A DNA stretch of 36,182 nt from Cyclobacteriaceae bacterium. Lineage in GTDB: Bacteria; Bacteroidota; Bacteroidia; Cytophagales; Cyclobacteriaceae. Positions 1 through 8,974 of this stretch are shown in pieces; positions within the stretch are counted from its first letter, which is position 1, and each line of letters opens with the position of its first letter. The DNA lies in the NCBI GenBank assembly GCA_020832375.1, contig JAFIEW010000030.1:1-36182 (forward strand), in the 5' to 3' direction. Made by a program: the position numbers and the translations under genes. Under the pieces are notes generated by a model. That model was not told where the DNA came from and ran no database searches. It saw only the letters and a program-made list of their open reading frames with translations.

Positions 1-638
1 GCACCATTCGAGGCGATTAGGCTTTGGGTATTGACACTAGCTTGCCAGGTTGCTTGCCATTCTTCGTTGTCAAAATTTTCTTGGTAATCAACTAGCGTGT
101 CCGTTTCTGTGCGGTACTGTGTGAATTCCAGGCGCTCCTTACCTTGATAAAGATAAGTGTTTTCTGTGGAATACACATTTTTATATTCATTGAAGGTGAG
201 ACCAAAGGGGTAGTAATCATCGGCTTGTATAATAGCATTGTAGTGATGCTCGATGCTGAAGTCATCAAAATACACTTCTACCGGGTTTTTGCTTTCATTG
301 CTTAAGAAAACCAATAAATAGCCGTCTTCTGGTATAATTAGTTCGTCTAAAGATAATCGTTGGTGACTGCCGGTTCCATCACCTGATACTTCGGCGTCTT
401 TTGTCAACCTATCAAAACCACTTGTGACATAATTGAAATTCTGATCAAGCAAGATATAATTTAAATAAGCTCTAGGGCTTTCTTCATTTGAGTTATCAAT
501 CATAGCTGCAGTGATAAACCCATTGTTCAGTTCATTGCCAATAAGACTTGCTTCACCTGAGGCCATCCATTTAAAATACTGGCTAGAGAACTTATATAGG
601 GTTTGTTTAGCAAAGATTCGTAAACTCGGCCCACTTAG
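1..638 (-). pseudogene. RHS-repeat protein fragment, 5'-truncated, running off the left edge
   Basis: Read on the minus strand, a frame stays open from an in-frame TAG at 639-641 to the window edge (about 212 codons). It contains VEVYFDDF (258-281), YYPFGLTF (192-215) and YLYQGKE (135-155), the signature order of the RHS-associated core in Bacteroidota. Full RHS proteins are usually well over 1000 residues with a signal peptide and YD repeats. Here the frame begins abruptly inside the 3' end of the neighbouring polyketide synthase with no start codon; the first ATG is at 564-566. After GKE the expected YDYGAR-like continuation is absent in the visible ~48 codons, replaced by an acidic, Trp-rich stretch (DNEEW, QATWQ). 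I infer a remnant or displaced module of a larger RHS locus further left. A short functional gene starting at 566 is possible. The family call is secure; pseudogene status is not. Confidence 0.62.
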
Positions 639-1732
639 CTATGCAATTTCAACTTCATCGCTTCTAGGCTCAACCCAGGACCAAAGCCTAGTGCAATAGA
701 TGGTGAGAAATCTCGCCGCTCAGGATGCTCAAGCATCTTTTTCAGCAAGAATAAAATGGTAACTGACGACATGTTGCCGTACTCGCTGAGTACCTCATAA
801 GATTTTTTCAGTGCAGTCTCCTCAATATTCAGCGCTTCAGCCACCGACTGCAAAATCCGCTTGCCTCCTGGGTGTATGAGCCAATTGATATCCTCATCCC
901 TCGCTAAACCAAACTTTTCGAGCATCTGTAGTTTAGTAACTGGAAGTGCTGCCTTCAGCGTGGCGGGCACCTCACCCGAAAGCTTCATTTTGTATCCATG
1001 ATTGCCAATGTCCCAAGCCATCTGCCTCCCACTGTCGGGTATGAAGGCTGAAAAAGCCTCGCATATCTCAATTGCATGTCCCTTCTGAGGGGTAGACTCT
1101 ACCAATAGAGCGGCGGCGCCGTCCGCAAACAAAGTGCCAGAGAGCAGGTCGTCGTCTTCAAGGCTATGCTGTAAATGCAGGGTACAGAGCTCCACATCTA
1201 CAATCACTACCTTGGCATCAGGCTGCCGAGCTAGGATATCTGCCGCCTGCCGCATTGCAGGAAAAGCCGCGTAGCATCCCATGAAAAAGATATTCTGCCG
1301 CTGTATCTGTTGCGATAGCCCCAACTTATGGATAACTGCAAAGTCGATACCCGGCGCTGACATACCCGTGCAGCTCACGCAAATGAGGTGAGTTATGGCT
1401 TCTTTTTTTACGTGGGATGAGGAGAGTAGTCGACTCACTGCCTTGATAGCCAGTTTGGAAGCGGCCTTATCGTATGCCTCTTGTCGCGACTGAGTGTCGG
1501 GAGCACCCCAATCTGGCACCGAGCGAGTGAAGAGCTTTGGCTCTAGAGAAAGGTCAAAGTCAGGTAACACCGAATAGCGCTGCTTAATGCCCGACATGCG
1601 GTAAAGTACCCGTAACTTGCGCTCGTCGGTAGTGTCTATTTTGAGATAGGCCTTCATAAATGCCAATATATGGTCTTGCTGATGACAATAATCTGCTTGC
1701 TGGGTAACCAATGATGTGATGTATGCACTCAT
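635..1732 (-). CDS. Type III polyketide synthase (chalcone/stilbene synthase-like)
   Basis: The 365-residue protein belongs to the thiolase-fold type III polyketide synthases, which extend an acyl-CoA starter with malonyl-CoA and cyclise the product in a single homodimeric active site. The catalytic triad is visible: Cys153 in MGCYAAFPAM, His287 in WLIHPGGKR and Asn320 in EYGNMSS. CTGMSAPGID (121-130) and the glycine-rich GFGPGLS near the C-terminus are also family hallmarks. Length is normal (350-400). The product cannot be read from sequence; bacterial relatives make alkylpyrones, alkylresorcinols or naphthalene derivatives. No tailoring enzyme adjoins it in the window. It starts 95 bp after the end of mfd on the same strand, so co-transcription is possible. 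The DNA for residues ~99-111 carries a copy of the dispersed motif also found in intergenic regions (see 1401-1438). Confidence 0.93.
   Translation of the reverse strand: MSAYITSLVTQQADYCHQQDHILAFMKAYLKIDTTDERKLRVLYRMSGIKQRYSVLPDFDLSLEPKLFTRSVPDWGAPDTQSRQEAYDKAASKLAIKAVSRLLSSSHVKKEAITHLICVSCTGMSAPGIDFAVIHKLGLSQQIQRQNIFFMGCYAAFPAMRQAADILARQPDAKVVIVDVELCTLHLQHSLEDDDLLSGTLFADGAAALLVESTPQKGHAIEICEAFSAFIPDSGRQMAWDIGNHGYKMKLSGEVPATLKAALPVTKLQMLEKFGLARDEDINWLIHPGGKRILQSVAEALNIEETALKKSYEVLSEYGNMSSVTILFLLKKMLEHPERRDFSPSIALGFGPGLSLEAMKLKLHS
1401..1438 (-). repeat. Dispersed motif copy D, inside the type III PKS gene
   Basis: On the plus strand the T-run is followed by CGTGGGATGAGG and AGAGTAGTCGACTCA. 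It aligns with the intergenic copy at 21326-21365 over about 38 bp, including the identical 12-mer AGTAGTCGACTC. On the coding strand it encodes SRLLSSSHVKKEA. Confidence 0.5.
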
Positions 1733-1827
1733 GTAAGCCTAATTCTAAATGTTGTGTAATTGTTTGAGCGCCTATTTCTAAGATATTCTCTATTTTTAGA
1801 GCAATGAGAGGATATCAGGTTCATCTC

Positions 1828-4800
1828 TTACTTTTCAAGTTCGACCGATACGGGTAGCATCTCTTGCAAAAGACTGATAGCATCCTCGATCGTTTCGATA
1901 TCATGAATATACAAGATCAAGCGTTTTTTAGCATCTTTTAGTTTGCATTTTTTAGGCCTGCTTTGCACATATTGCAAAATTGAACCGAAGATGTCACTCT
2001 GATAGTATTTTTCATTTTCAGGGTCGAGGAAGTAGGCTTTTATTGAGCCATTTTTTAGGCTTAGGCGCTCTATGCCTAGTCTTTGAGCAATCCAACGTAG
2101 GCGCACCGTTTTAATGAGGTCAACCACAGGCGCTGGAATCGGTCCAAATCGGTCTTCCAATTCTTTTTCAAACTTTATAAGCTCTTCTTCTTTTTCTATA
2201 TTGTCGAGTCTTGAGTAGAGCTCGAGTCGTTCGGTAATATTTTGGACATATTCTTCAGGAATCAATATTTCCATGTCGGTTTCTACCGAGCATTCGTCGG
2301 CAAGCATCTCTGCAAATTCGCTTATCATCTGATCGGCAAAGAGCTCCTTGAAGTCATTTTCTTTCAGCTCCTGTACGGCATCTTCGAGTATTTTATGGTA
2401 CATATCAAAACCTAAGTCAGAAATGAAGCCACTTTGCTCACCGCCGAGCAGGTTTCCTGCTCCCCTTATGTCAAGGTCGCGCATGGCTACCTTGATGCCG
2501 TCGCCCAGGCCGCTGAATTCCTCAAGGGTGCTCAAGCGCTTGCGAGCTTCGCTAGTAAGTAGTGATACTGGTGGGGTAAGTAGGTAGCAAAATGCCTTCT
2601 TGTTTGATCTTCCCACACGACCCCGCATCTGGTGCAAATCGCTCAAACCAAACATATGCGCATGATTGATGATGATGGTATTGGCATTGGGAATGTCCAG
2701 ACCCGACTCAATGATATTGGTAGATACCAACACATCGTACTCTCCTTCGATGAACTTAAGCATGATTTTCTCCAACTGAGGCCCTGGCATTTGACCATGC
2801 GCCACGCCGATTCTTGCCTCGGGAACCAACTTATAAATCACGTTGGCCAGATTTTCAATATCCGCAACCCTGTTGTGCACAAAATACACTTGTCCACCTC
2901 TTTGCACCTCATAGCTCACCGCATCCCTCACTACTTCTTCACCAAAAGTATGAATTTCAGTGGTGACAGGCTGCCGGTTGGGTGGAGGTGTGCTGATGAC
3001 GCTAAGGTCGCGTGCACCCATCAATGAAAAGTGTAAGGTACGTGGGATGGGGGTAGCCGTAAGCGTAAGGCTATCCACATTGACCTTGAAGGACTTGAGC
3101 TTCTCTTTTACGCTCACCCCAAACTTCTGCTCCTCATCAATAATCATTAGCCCCAGGTCTTTGAACTTCACGTCTTTATTGACAATGCGGTGGGTGCCGA
3201 TTAAAATGTTGACCTCCCCTTCAGCTACGGCCTTTAAAATTTCCTTGATCTTTTTTGCAGAACGAAAGCGATTGATAAACTCTACTTTCACAGGAAATCG
3301 CTCCAGTCTATTTTGGAATGTCTGAAAATGCTGCATGGCAAGAATGGTTGTGGGCACGAGCACTGCCACCTGCTTGCCTTCGGTAACCGCCTTGAAAGCC
3401 GCTCTAATCGCCACCTCGGTTTTTCCGAATCCAACATCTCCACAAACCAATCGATCCATAGGGTGCGGCTTTTCCATGTCGGTTTTCACATCATCGGTGG
3501 CTTTGCTTTGGTCAGGGGTGTCTTCATAAATAAAGGAGGACTCCAACTCTGCCTGCATAAATGAATCGGCACTAAAAGCAAAGCCTGGAGCTTGCATCCG
3601 CTTGGCGTAGAGGTCAATAAGCTCCTTGGCGATGTCTTTTACCTTTCGCTTTGCGCTGCGCTTTTTGTTTTCCCACTCCTGCGAACCTAGCTTGCTGATG
3701 GCGGGTGCATTTCCCTCTTTGCCAGTGTACTTACTGATCTTATGCAGATTGTGAAGGTTGACGTAGAGCAAATCATTGTCTCGGTATACCAAGCGGATGG
3801 TTTCTTGCTTTTTGCCATTTACCTCTTGAATCTGCATACCTGCAAATCGACCGATGCCATGATCTACATGGACTACAAAATCACCCGGCTGCAAGGTGCG
3901 CAGTTCTTTCAAAGTCAGCGCCTTGGATCTAGACTTAGTTTTCTTGAGTTTGTATTTATGGTACCTCTCAAAGATCTGGTGATCCGTATAGCAGGCTATT
4001 TTCAAAATGTGATCTTGAAAACCCGCTCTTAATGAAAGGTCTAAACCTTGAAAGGATAAGTTAGGCCTCATCTCATCGAAGATAGCCTGTAAGCGCTCCA
4101 GTTGCTTCGGCGCATCGGAAGCGATGAGGTTGGTATAGCCTTGCGAGGCTAGCTCCTCAAGAGCGTCTGCGAGAAGATCGAAGTCTTTATTGAAACTTGG
4201 CTGAGGACTGCTGTCTAGCTTGATCGATGCTGCCTTCTGCGTGCTAAAACGATTGCCTATTTCCATGATTTTAAACTCGGAAAGGCTTTTTTTAAATAAA
4301 TCCGCTTTTTCAAAAAGCTCCTCAGGGCTTTTCACTATGGTAGTGCCGTAGGCCTTGCGTACTAGCTCCTCGAAGTCTTCCGAAACCTTAGCAAATTGAC
4401 CGGATATGATATCGAGCAAAAGCTCATAGTCTTTAATGAAAACAAATGCATCGGGCTGCAGGAAGTTTAAAAAGGATGCACGCTCTTCTTCCATCAGCTG
4501 GGTTTGTACATTAGGAATCAGGCTTACCCTTTCCATTGCTCGCTCCGACAGCTGTGTCGATGGGTCAAAGATACGGATGCTCTCTACCTCATCCCCAAAA
4601 AACTCTAATCGGTAGGGTTCATCTGAAGAGTAAGAAAAGATATCTACGATTCCCCCTCTTACGGCAAATTGCCCCACCTCGTACACAAAGTCTTCTTTCT
4701 CAAAGCCGTAGCTATGTAGCAACTCAGTCAAAAATGGAATGTCGATCTGCTCACCTCGTTTTATACTAAAAGTGTTTTGAGAAAGCGTCTTTTTATTGAT

Positions 4801-5199
4801 TACTTTTTCACACAAAGCCTCTGGGTAGGTTACGATAATTTCGTTATGATCTCCTTGGCTATTGATGCGGGTAAGAATTTCGGCCCGCATGAGTACATTG
4901 GCATTTTCGGTTTCTTCAAATTGATAGGCTCGCTTAAAGCTACTAGGGAAAATAGAAACCTGCGCCTCGGGAAGCAGCTGCGACAGGTCGTCGGCCAAAA
5001 AAGCCGCTTCCTCCTTGTCGTGAGCAATGATTAGACTCTGCTTTTGATTACTCAATTGGTAAATAGAGGCAAGCAAAAGCATATCTTGGCTGCCTGTAAG
5101 CCCCTTGAGCTGAAAGTGCTTTTGATTGGAAAATTCAAAATGAAGATTTTGAACAAATGAATCTTGCGTGTAAATATGAAGGATCTGTTCCGCTTTCAA
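1828..5199 (-). CDS. mfd: Transcription-repair coupling factor Mfd
   Basis: The 1123-residue ATP-dependent DNA translocase removes RNA polymerase stalled at lesions and recruits UvrA. Domains in order: a UvrB-like N-terminal module (YEVGQFAVRGGIVDIF near 173-188), the CarD-like RNA polymerase interaction domain (LQPGDFVVHVDHGIGRF, ~436-452), and an SF2/RecG-like motor with Walker A GDVGFGKTE (587-595), Walker B-type DEEQ (688-691) and TPIPRTL (716-722). Then come the second RecA lobe (STNIIESGLDIPNA, QMRGRVGR) and the C-terminal UvrA-inhibiting domain. Length is typical. It begins at ATG 5199 and is the first gene of its strand here, with 323 bp upstream shared with the divergent pxpB. The type III PKS follows 95 bp after its stop. 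Confidence 0.98.
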   Translation of the reverse strand: MKAEQILHIYTQDSFVQNLHFEFSNQKHFQLKGLTGSQDMLLLASIYQLSNQKQSLIIAHDKEEAAFLADDLSQLLPEAQVSIFPSSFKRAYQFEETENANVLMRAEILTRINSQGDHNEIIVTYPEALCEKVINKKTLSQNTFSIKRGEQIDIPFLTELLHSYGFEKEDFVYEVGQFAVRGGIVDIFSYSSDEPYRLEFFGDEVESIRIFDPSTQLSERAMERVSLIPNVQTQLMEEERASFLNFLQPDAFVFIKDYELLLDIISGQFAKVSEDFEELVRKAYGTTIVKSPEELFEKADLFKKSLSEFKIMEIGNRFSTQKAASIKLDSSPQPSFNKDFDLLADALEELASQGYTNLIASDAPKQLERLQAIFDEMRPNLSFQGLDLSLRAGFQDHILKIACYTDHQIFERYHKYKLKKTKSRSKALTLKELRTLQPGDFVVHVDHGIGRFAGMQIQEVNGKKQETIRLVYRDNDLLYVNLHNLHKISKYTGKEGNAPAISKLGSQEWENKKRSAKRKVKDIAKELIDLYAKRMQAPGFAFSADSFMQAELESSFIYEDTPDQSKATDDVKTDMEKPHPMDRLVCGDVGFGKTEVAIRAAFKAVTEGKQVAVLVPTTILAMQHFQTFQNRLERFPVKVEFINRFRSAKKIKEILKAVAEGEVNILIGTHRIVNKDVKFKDLGLMIIDEEQKFGVSVKEKLKSFKVNVDSLTLTATPIPRTLHFSLMGARDLSVISTPPPNRQPVTTEIHTFGEEVVRDAVSYEVQRGGQVYFVHNRVADIENLANVIYKLVPEARIGVAHGQMPGPQLEKIMLKFIEGEYDVLVSTNIIESGLDIPNANTIIINHAHMFGLSDLHQMRGRVGRSNKKAFCYLLTPPVSLLTSEARKRLSTLEEFSGLGDGIKVAMRDLDIRGAGNLLGGEQSGFISDLGFDMYHKILEDAVQELKENDFKELFADQMISEFAEMLADECSVETDMEILIPEEYVQNITERLELYSRLDNIEKEEELIKFEKELEDRFGPIPAPVVDLIKTVRLRWIAQRLGIERLSLKNGSIKAYFLDPENEKYYQSDIFGSILQYVQSRPKKCKLKDAKKRLILYIHDIETIEDAISLLQEMLPVSVELEK

Positions 5200-5522
5200 G
5201 GTGTAAAATTAAATTGAAAATCACTTTCCCTTAGGAAAAGATTGAATTAAGTATGCTATTTTTCACTCTCAAAGCACGCATCGATGGACTATATGATGAC
5301 CATGCAGTTTATGCTTTCAAATACCTACCTTCAAACTGTCTGTAAGCCGCTATGTTTCCCAAAGGGTGCGAAAATTAAGTCTAATAGTTTTTGCTTCCAC
5401 AAAAGTAAGCATATTTGATCATTGCATTTCCATCCATAGCCCTTTGATTATTTCCGCTATTTCTTGCATATTGAAGCAGTTATGGGTTTCGTTGATATTT
5501 TTTACTAAGGCTTTAGAAAAAA
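5200..5522. other. Divergent intergenic region between mfd and pxpB
   Basis: 323 bp, AT-rich, between divergent start codons, so it must hold promoters for both directions. I see no exact TAnnTTTG; TAGTTTTTG near 5378 on the plus strand is one base too long. No convincing hairpin, repeat or small gene is present. Confidence 0.4.
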
Positions 5523-6233
5523 ATGACATCATTTCAGGTGAATAATACCACTTATTTCATCAAAACAGTGAGGCACTGGAGCGCCGTGCAGGTGCGCACA
5601 GTTCAAAAACAGCTTTTGTCGGGCTCTTTTGGCTTGGAAGATGTGGTATATGGATCCAATGAGTGGGCTTTATTTTTTGACTCTTCTCAGGCAGCGGCCC
5701 ATTATTTGGATAATGTAATCCAACTTTTAGAAGCGCCATCACTAGAGCCGGAAGATGGCTCAAGCGTCAAAAAGTGGAGCATCCCTGTTTGCTATGATTT
5801 AGAGGGGCCTTCCGATTGGGATGAGCTCACCAAGCAGCTTAAGATGGATAAAGAGGTCATCATTCAGCAATTGAGTGAGGCTGTTTTTCAGGTAGAGATG
5901 ACGGGTTTTTTGCCTGGCTTTTCCTACCTATCGGGCTTGCCCGAAAGTTTTTATCTACCTCGCAGAGAAAAGGCTAGGGGGCATGTGCCGGCAGGATCAC
6001 TAGCGATGGCACACGCTTACTGTGGCATTTACCCTACCGAGGGACCAGGGGGGTGGCATATCTTAGGGAATTGCCCCCTACCACTTTTTGATGTACGCGA
6101 AACACAACCTATGTTTTTAAACTTGGGAGATCAAGTGCAGTTCTTTCGTATTAGTAAGGAGCAGCATAGAAAGTGGTATAAAAAATTCCATTCGCAGCAA
6201 AGAAAGGAATGGCTGCATGAAATCGCGAAGTAG
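5523..6233 (+). CDS. pxpB: 5-oxoprolinase subunit PxpB (KipI family)
   Basis: The 236-residue protein is the PxpB/KipI (allophanate hydrolase subunit 1-like) component of the ATP-dependent 5-oxoprolinase PxpABC, which opens 5-oxo-L-proline (pyroglutamate) to glutamate in the cytoplasm. Diagnostic stretches are FLPGFSYLSGLP (129-140) and VPAGSLAMAHAYCGIYP (155-171) followed by EGPGGWHILG, the cyclophilin-like fold signature. Length is normal for PxpB. It is followed after 52 bp by pxpC on the same strand, the usual order. The LamB/YcsF-type subunit PxpA is not in the window, although all three are commonly adjacent. The older name KipI refers to a B. subtilis kinase inhibitor; the oxoprolinase role is the safer reading given the pair. 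Confidence 0.9.
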   Translation: MTSFQVNNTTYFIKTVRHWSAVQVRTVQKQLLSGSFGLEDVVYGSNEWALFFDSSQAAAHYLDNVIQLLEAPSLEPEDGSSVKKWSIPVCYDLEGPSDWDELTKQLKMDKEVIIQQLSEAVFQVEMTGFLPGFSYLSGLPESFYLPRREKARGHVPAGSLAMAHAYCGIYPTEGPGGWHILGNCPLPLFDVRETQPMFLNLGDQVQFFRISKEQHRKWYKKFHSQQRKEWLHEIAK

Positions 6234-6285
6234 ATAGATGAGACTGTTGAAAAATCTATAAGTAGGGGATAATAAATTTTCATCG

Positions 6286-7161
6286 ATGGCAACAATCACT
6301 TTTTTGAAAGCGGGCTTATTTAGTAGTATCCAAGATGGAGGTCGGAGGGGCTATCGACATTTGGGAGTGCCAAGTTCTGGCTTTATGGATCCGCCAGCGG
6401 CTCACTTGGCCAATCATATTTTACGAAAGCCAGCAGATAACCCTTGTCTTGAATTTAGCTTTCCTGCGCCTCATCTTCGCTTTGATGCAGAAACGTCTAT
6501 TGTGATCACAGGAGCTGATTTTCACCCTCATAAAAATGATGAAGCCATTCCGATGGGCCAAAGAATTCGATTTTTTGCAGGGGATGAGCTGAGCTTTAGA
6601 GCTGCCCGATCAGGAAGATGGTCATATATCGCTTTTTCTACCCCACCCAATGTGCCCGCTGTATTAGGTTCAAAAAGTGCTTATGCAGCCGTGACGGGTA
6701 ATTATCCCATAAAAAACAGAAAGGAGTTAACATTTGAGCCTGGAAGTTCATCAATGCCTGCTACCTATAGTAGGGTGAAGTTACCCCCACATCTCACGCA
6801 AATAAAAAGCCATCTACTTCCCATTGCCCCAGGACCAGACTGGGCCTTGCTTGATGAACATACTCAGGCAGCGATTCTTGATGGAGAGTATCAGCTTTCT
6901 GCTTCCATCAGTCGACAGGCCTATGTTTTAGAGGGTGCCATTGATAGGGTTTTGAAGCTACCCGATCTTGATAGTGTACCCGTAGCGCTGGGTATTGTTC
7001 AGCTCACACCTGCAGGGCAACTAGTCGTACTCATGCCTGATGCTCAAAATCTAGGAGGCTATCTACGCGCTTTCATGATGGTTGATCACCAGCGAAGGCT
7101 CCTAGTTCAGGCTCCCATAGGTACAAAGTACCGATTGCGATTAGTGGAGTCTGTCATATAA
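6286..7161 (+). CDS. pxpC: 5-oxoprolinase subunit PxpC (KipA / biotin-dependent carboxyltransferase family)
   Basis: The 291-residue partner of PxpB has the KipA/allophanate hydrolase subunit 2 fold. The N-terminal signature FLKAGLFSSIQDGGRRGY (6-23) followed by HLGVPSSGFMDP and then LANHIL and NPCLEFSFPAP is clear. Late motifs are VPVALGIVQL and PAGQLVVLMPDAQ. It is slightly shorter than many homologues (310-330). It probably forms a translationally linked pair with pxpB (52-bp gap, same strand). No terminator is obvious in the 178 bp before the next gene. With PxpA from elsewhere it would hydrolyse 5-oxoproline with ATP. Function is inferred from family and neighbour. Confidence 0.9.
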   Translation: MATITFLKAGLFSSIQDGGRRGYRHLGVPSSGFMDPPAAHLANHILRKPADNPCLEFSFPAPHLRFDAETSIVITGADFHPHKNDEAIPMGQRIRFFAGDELSFRAARSGRWSYIAFSTPPNVPAVLGSKSAYAAVTGNYPIKNRKELTFEPGSSSMPATYSRVKLPPHLTQIKSHLLPIAPGPDWALLDEHTQAAILDGEYQLSASISRQAYVLEGAIDRVLKLPDLDSVPVALGIVQLTPAGQLVVLMPDAQNLGGYLRAFMMVDHQRRLLVQAPIGTKYRLRLVESVI

Positions 7162-7339
7162 AGGATCATCACTTACCTTTAAAATCTTTATTTTGCCATT
7201 GATTGATTGATCATTTGAAATATCAATGATATATCATCTATTTGAATGAGTTAGCATCCACTAGCTCTACTTTTTCTACTTAGAAAACTTAGAATTGACC
7301 TAGTCTTTGCATAAAACTTTACAACCTTAAACCAACAGA

Positions 7340-8854
7340 ATGAAAAGTGCATTGAAATCAGTGATCATACTTTTTTTAAGTGTGGTACACACCCTAGTTT
7401 TTGCCCAAAAGGCGGCAGAGTATGAGTCCTACATCAACCAAGATAACCTTAGAACGTATTTGACCATTCTTGCCTCAGATAGTTTAGAGGGCCGCGAGAC
7501 TGGAAAGAAAGGTCAAAAAATGGCCGCTGACTATATAAAAAGTCACTTTGAGCATATCGGTCTACAGCCAGTAGTGGCTACAGAAGAAGGTGAATTGAGT
7601 TATTATCAGCCCATCGTATTGGAAGAAATAAGCCAAGGTGAAACCTATCTAGAAACGGCCAATATGCGTTATGAAAACCTAGAAGATGTTTTGTTTCTTG
7701 GTAATGCTTCCATCGAAGAGCCAACCTCTTATGAGCTTATTTTTATTGGGCAAGGTGCCGTTGATGAGTTTTCTTCTGCTGATGTGGAAGGGAAAGTGGC
7801 CGTCATTTACAACGAAAACAATCGCCTAATGCGAGAGCTGAGTGCACGCGCTATCGACGCAGGAGCCATGGGTTTGCTTATTGTCAACAAAAGCAAAGAT
7901 GAAGAGTTTCAGCGGTCGGTGGCCATGTACAAAAACTGGTTGAGCCGACCACGACTTACCTTTCCTGAGGAAGTAAAGGAGGGCGTTCAGAACCGAAGTA
8001 ATGCCTTCTTTGTGGGGCCTAATTTCTTAAAAGATGCTTTTGCCTTGTCTGAAGACTTTTTTGAATTGAATAAAGAAGTAGATGAAATGAAAGCCTCATT
8101 GAAAGGAAAAACGGCGGAGGTGACTTTTTATGTTACCAAAGATGTCGTGCCGATCAATACAGAAAATGTACTGGGCTTCTTAGAAGGTACTGATAAAAAA
8201 GATGAAATACTGGTCATCACTTCTCACTATGATCACCTAGGTATAATAGACGGTGAAATCTACAATGGTGCCGACGATGATGGTTCTGGTACCGCCGGCG
8301 TAATGGCCATTGCTGAAGCTTTTGCTCAGGCCGCTGCCGCTGGCGACCGACCTAGAAGAAGCATACTCTTCATGCCAGTGACAGGTGAGGAAAAAGGACT
8401 GTTAGGTTCGCAATACTATACAGATAATCCCGTTTTCCCCTTAGAACAAACAGTCGCTAATCTCAATATAGATATGATCGGCAGAATCGATACTGATTAT
8501 GTAGACGATCCAGATTATATCTACCTCATTGGTTCGGACAAGCTTTCAACGGAACTTCACGAATTAGGCGAGGAGGCCAATCGAAATAGTGTAAACCTTA
8601 AGCTCGATTACCGTTACAATGATGAGAATGATCCTAATCGTTTTTATTATCGGTCGGATCATTATAATTTCGCCAAAAATAATATTCCGGTGATCTTCTA
8701 CTTCAACGGGGTACATGCAGATTATCATCAACCTACTGATACGGTAGATAAGATTCACTTTGGAAAAATGGAAAAAATTAGTCGGTTGATTTTTCACACA
8801 GCTTGGGAAATTGCCAATCGCGAAAATCGACTCGAAGTAGATAAGATTGATTAA
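7340..8854 (+). CDS. Secreted M28-family zinc aminopeptidase with PA domain
   Basis: The 504-residue protein has a signal peptide (hydrophobic 7-21, cleavage near FAQ-K) and is probably exported to the periplasm or outer surface. A protease-associated (PA) insert lies roughly at 110-260, and the M28 zinc peptidase domain from about 270. The co-catalytic zinc ligands are visible: His296 (TSHYDHLG), Asp312 (NGADDDGSG), Glu350/Glu351 (VTGEEKGLLGS), Asp378 (LNIDMIGR) and His463 (ADYHQPTDT). It should release N-terminal residues from peptides; specificity cannot be read. It stands alone and ends 36 bp before a hairpin terminator. Peptide catabolism is consistent with its neighbours pxpBC and pruA, which feed amino-acid breakdown to glutamate, but no operon is evident. 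Confidence 0.93.
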   Translation: MKSALKSVIILFLSVVHTLVFAQKAAEYESYINQDNLRTYLTILASDSLEGRETGKKGQKMAADYIKSHFEHIGLQPVVATEEGELSYYQPIVLEEISQGETYLETANMRYENLEDVLFLGNASIEEPTSYELIFIGQGAVDEFSSADVEGKVAVIYNENNRLMRELSARAIDAGAMGLLIVNKSKDEEFQRSVAMYKNWLSRPRLTFPEEVKEGVQNRSNAFFVGPNFLKDAFALSEDFFELNKEVDEMKASLKGKTAEVTFYVTKDVVPINTENVLGFLEGTDKKDEILVITSHYDHLGIIDGEIYNGADDDGSGTAGVMAIAEAFAQAAAAGDRPRRSILFMPVTGEEKGLLGSQYYTDNPVFPLEQTVANLNIDMIGRIDTDYVDDPDYIYLIGSDKLSTELHELGEEANRNSVNLKLDYRYNDENDPNRFYYRSDHYNFAKNNIPVIFYFNGVHADYHQPTDTVDKIHFGKMEKISRLIFHTAWEIANRENRLEVDKID

Positions 8855-8890
8855 AAAATCTCTATCTTGCAGTCATAATTTAATGGACGG

Positions 8891-8932
8891 GAGCCTCAGA
8901 TATCAATTATCTGCGGCTCTCTTCTTTTATCG
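8891..8932 (+). terminator. Intrinsic terminator after the M28 peptidase gene
   Basis: The stem is GAGCC-T-CAGATA with TATCTG-C-GGCTC around the 5-nt loop TCAAT, 11 paired bases with one T/C mismatch. It is followed by the pyrimidine-rich tail TCTTCTTTTATC. Confidence 0.75.
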
Positions 8933-8974
8933 GTTAAGTAACATACTTTAGCAATCATATAAACAGACAACAAC

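Noticed and set aside
511-699. Plus-strand 62-codon frame across the RHS/PKS junction
   Set aside because: It lies antisense to both the RHS frame and the PKS C-terminus, which have clear family motifs; a shadow frame.
3041-3056. CGTGGGATGGGGG in mfd as another dispersed-motif copy
   Set aside because: It encodes the invariant TPIPRT motif of the motor domain, so the resemblance is explained by the protein. Similar chance matches in conserved codons at 4588 and 14728 were dropped too.
2348-5034. Several antisense frames of 60-130 codons across mfd
   Set aside because: The minus strand encodes a complete, conserved Mfd throughout; none of the antisense products resembles a protein family.
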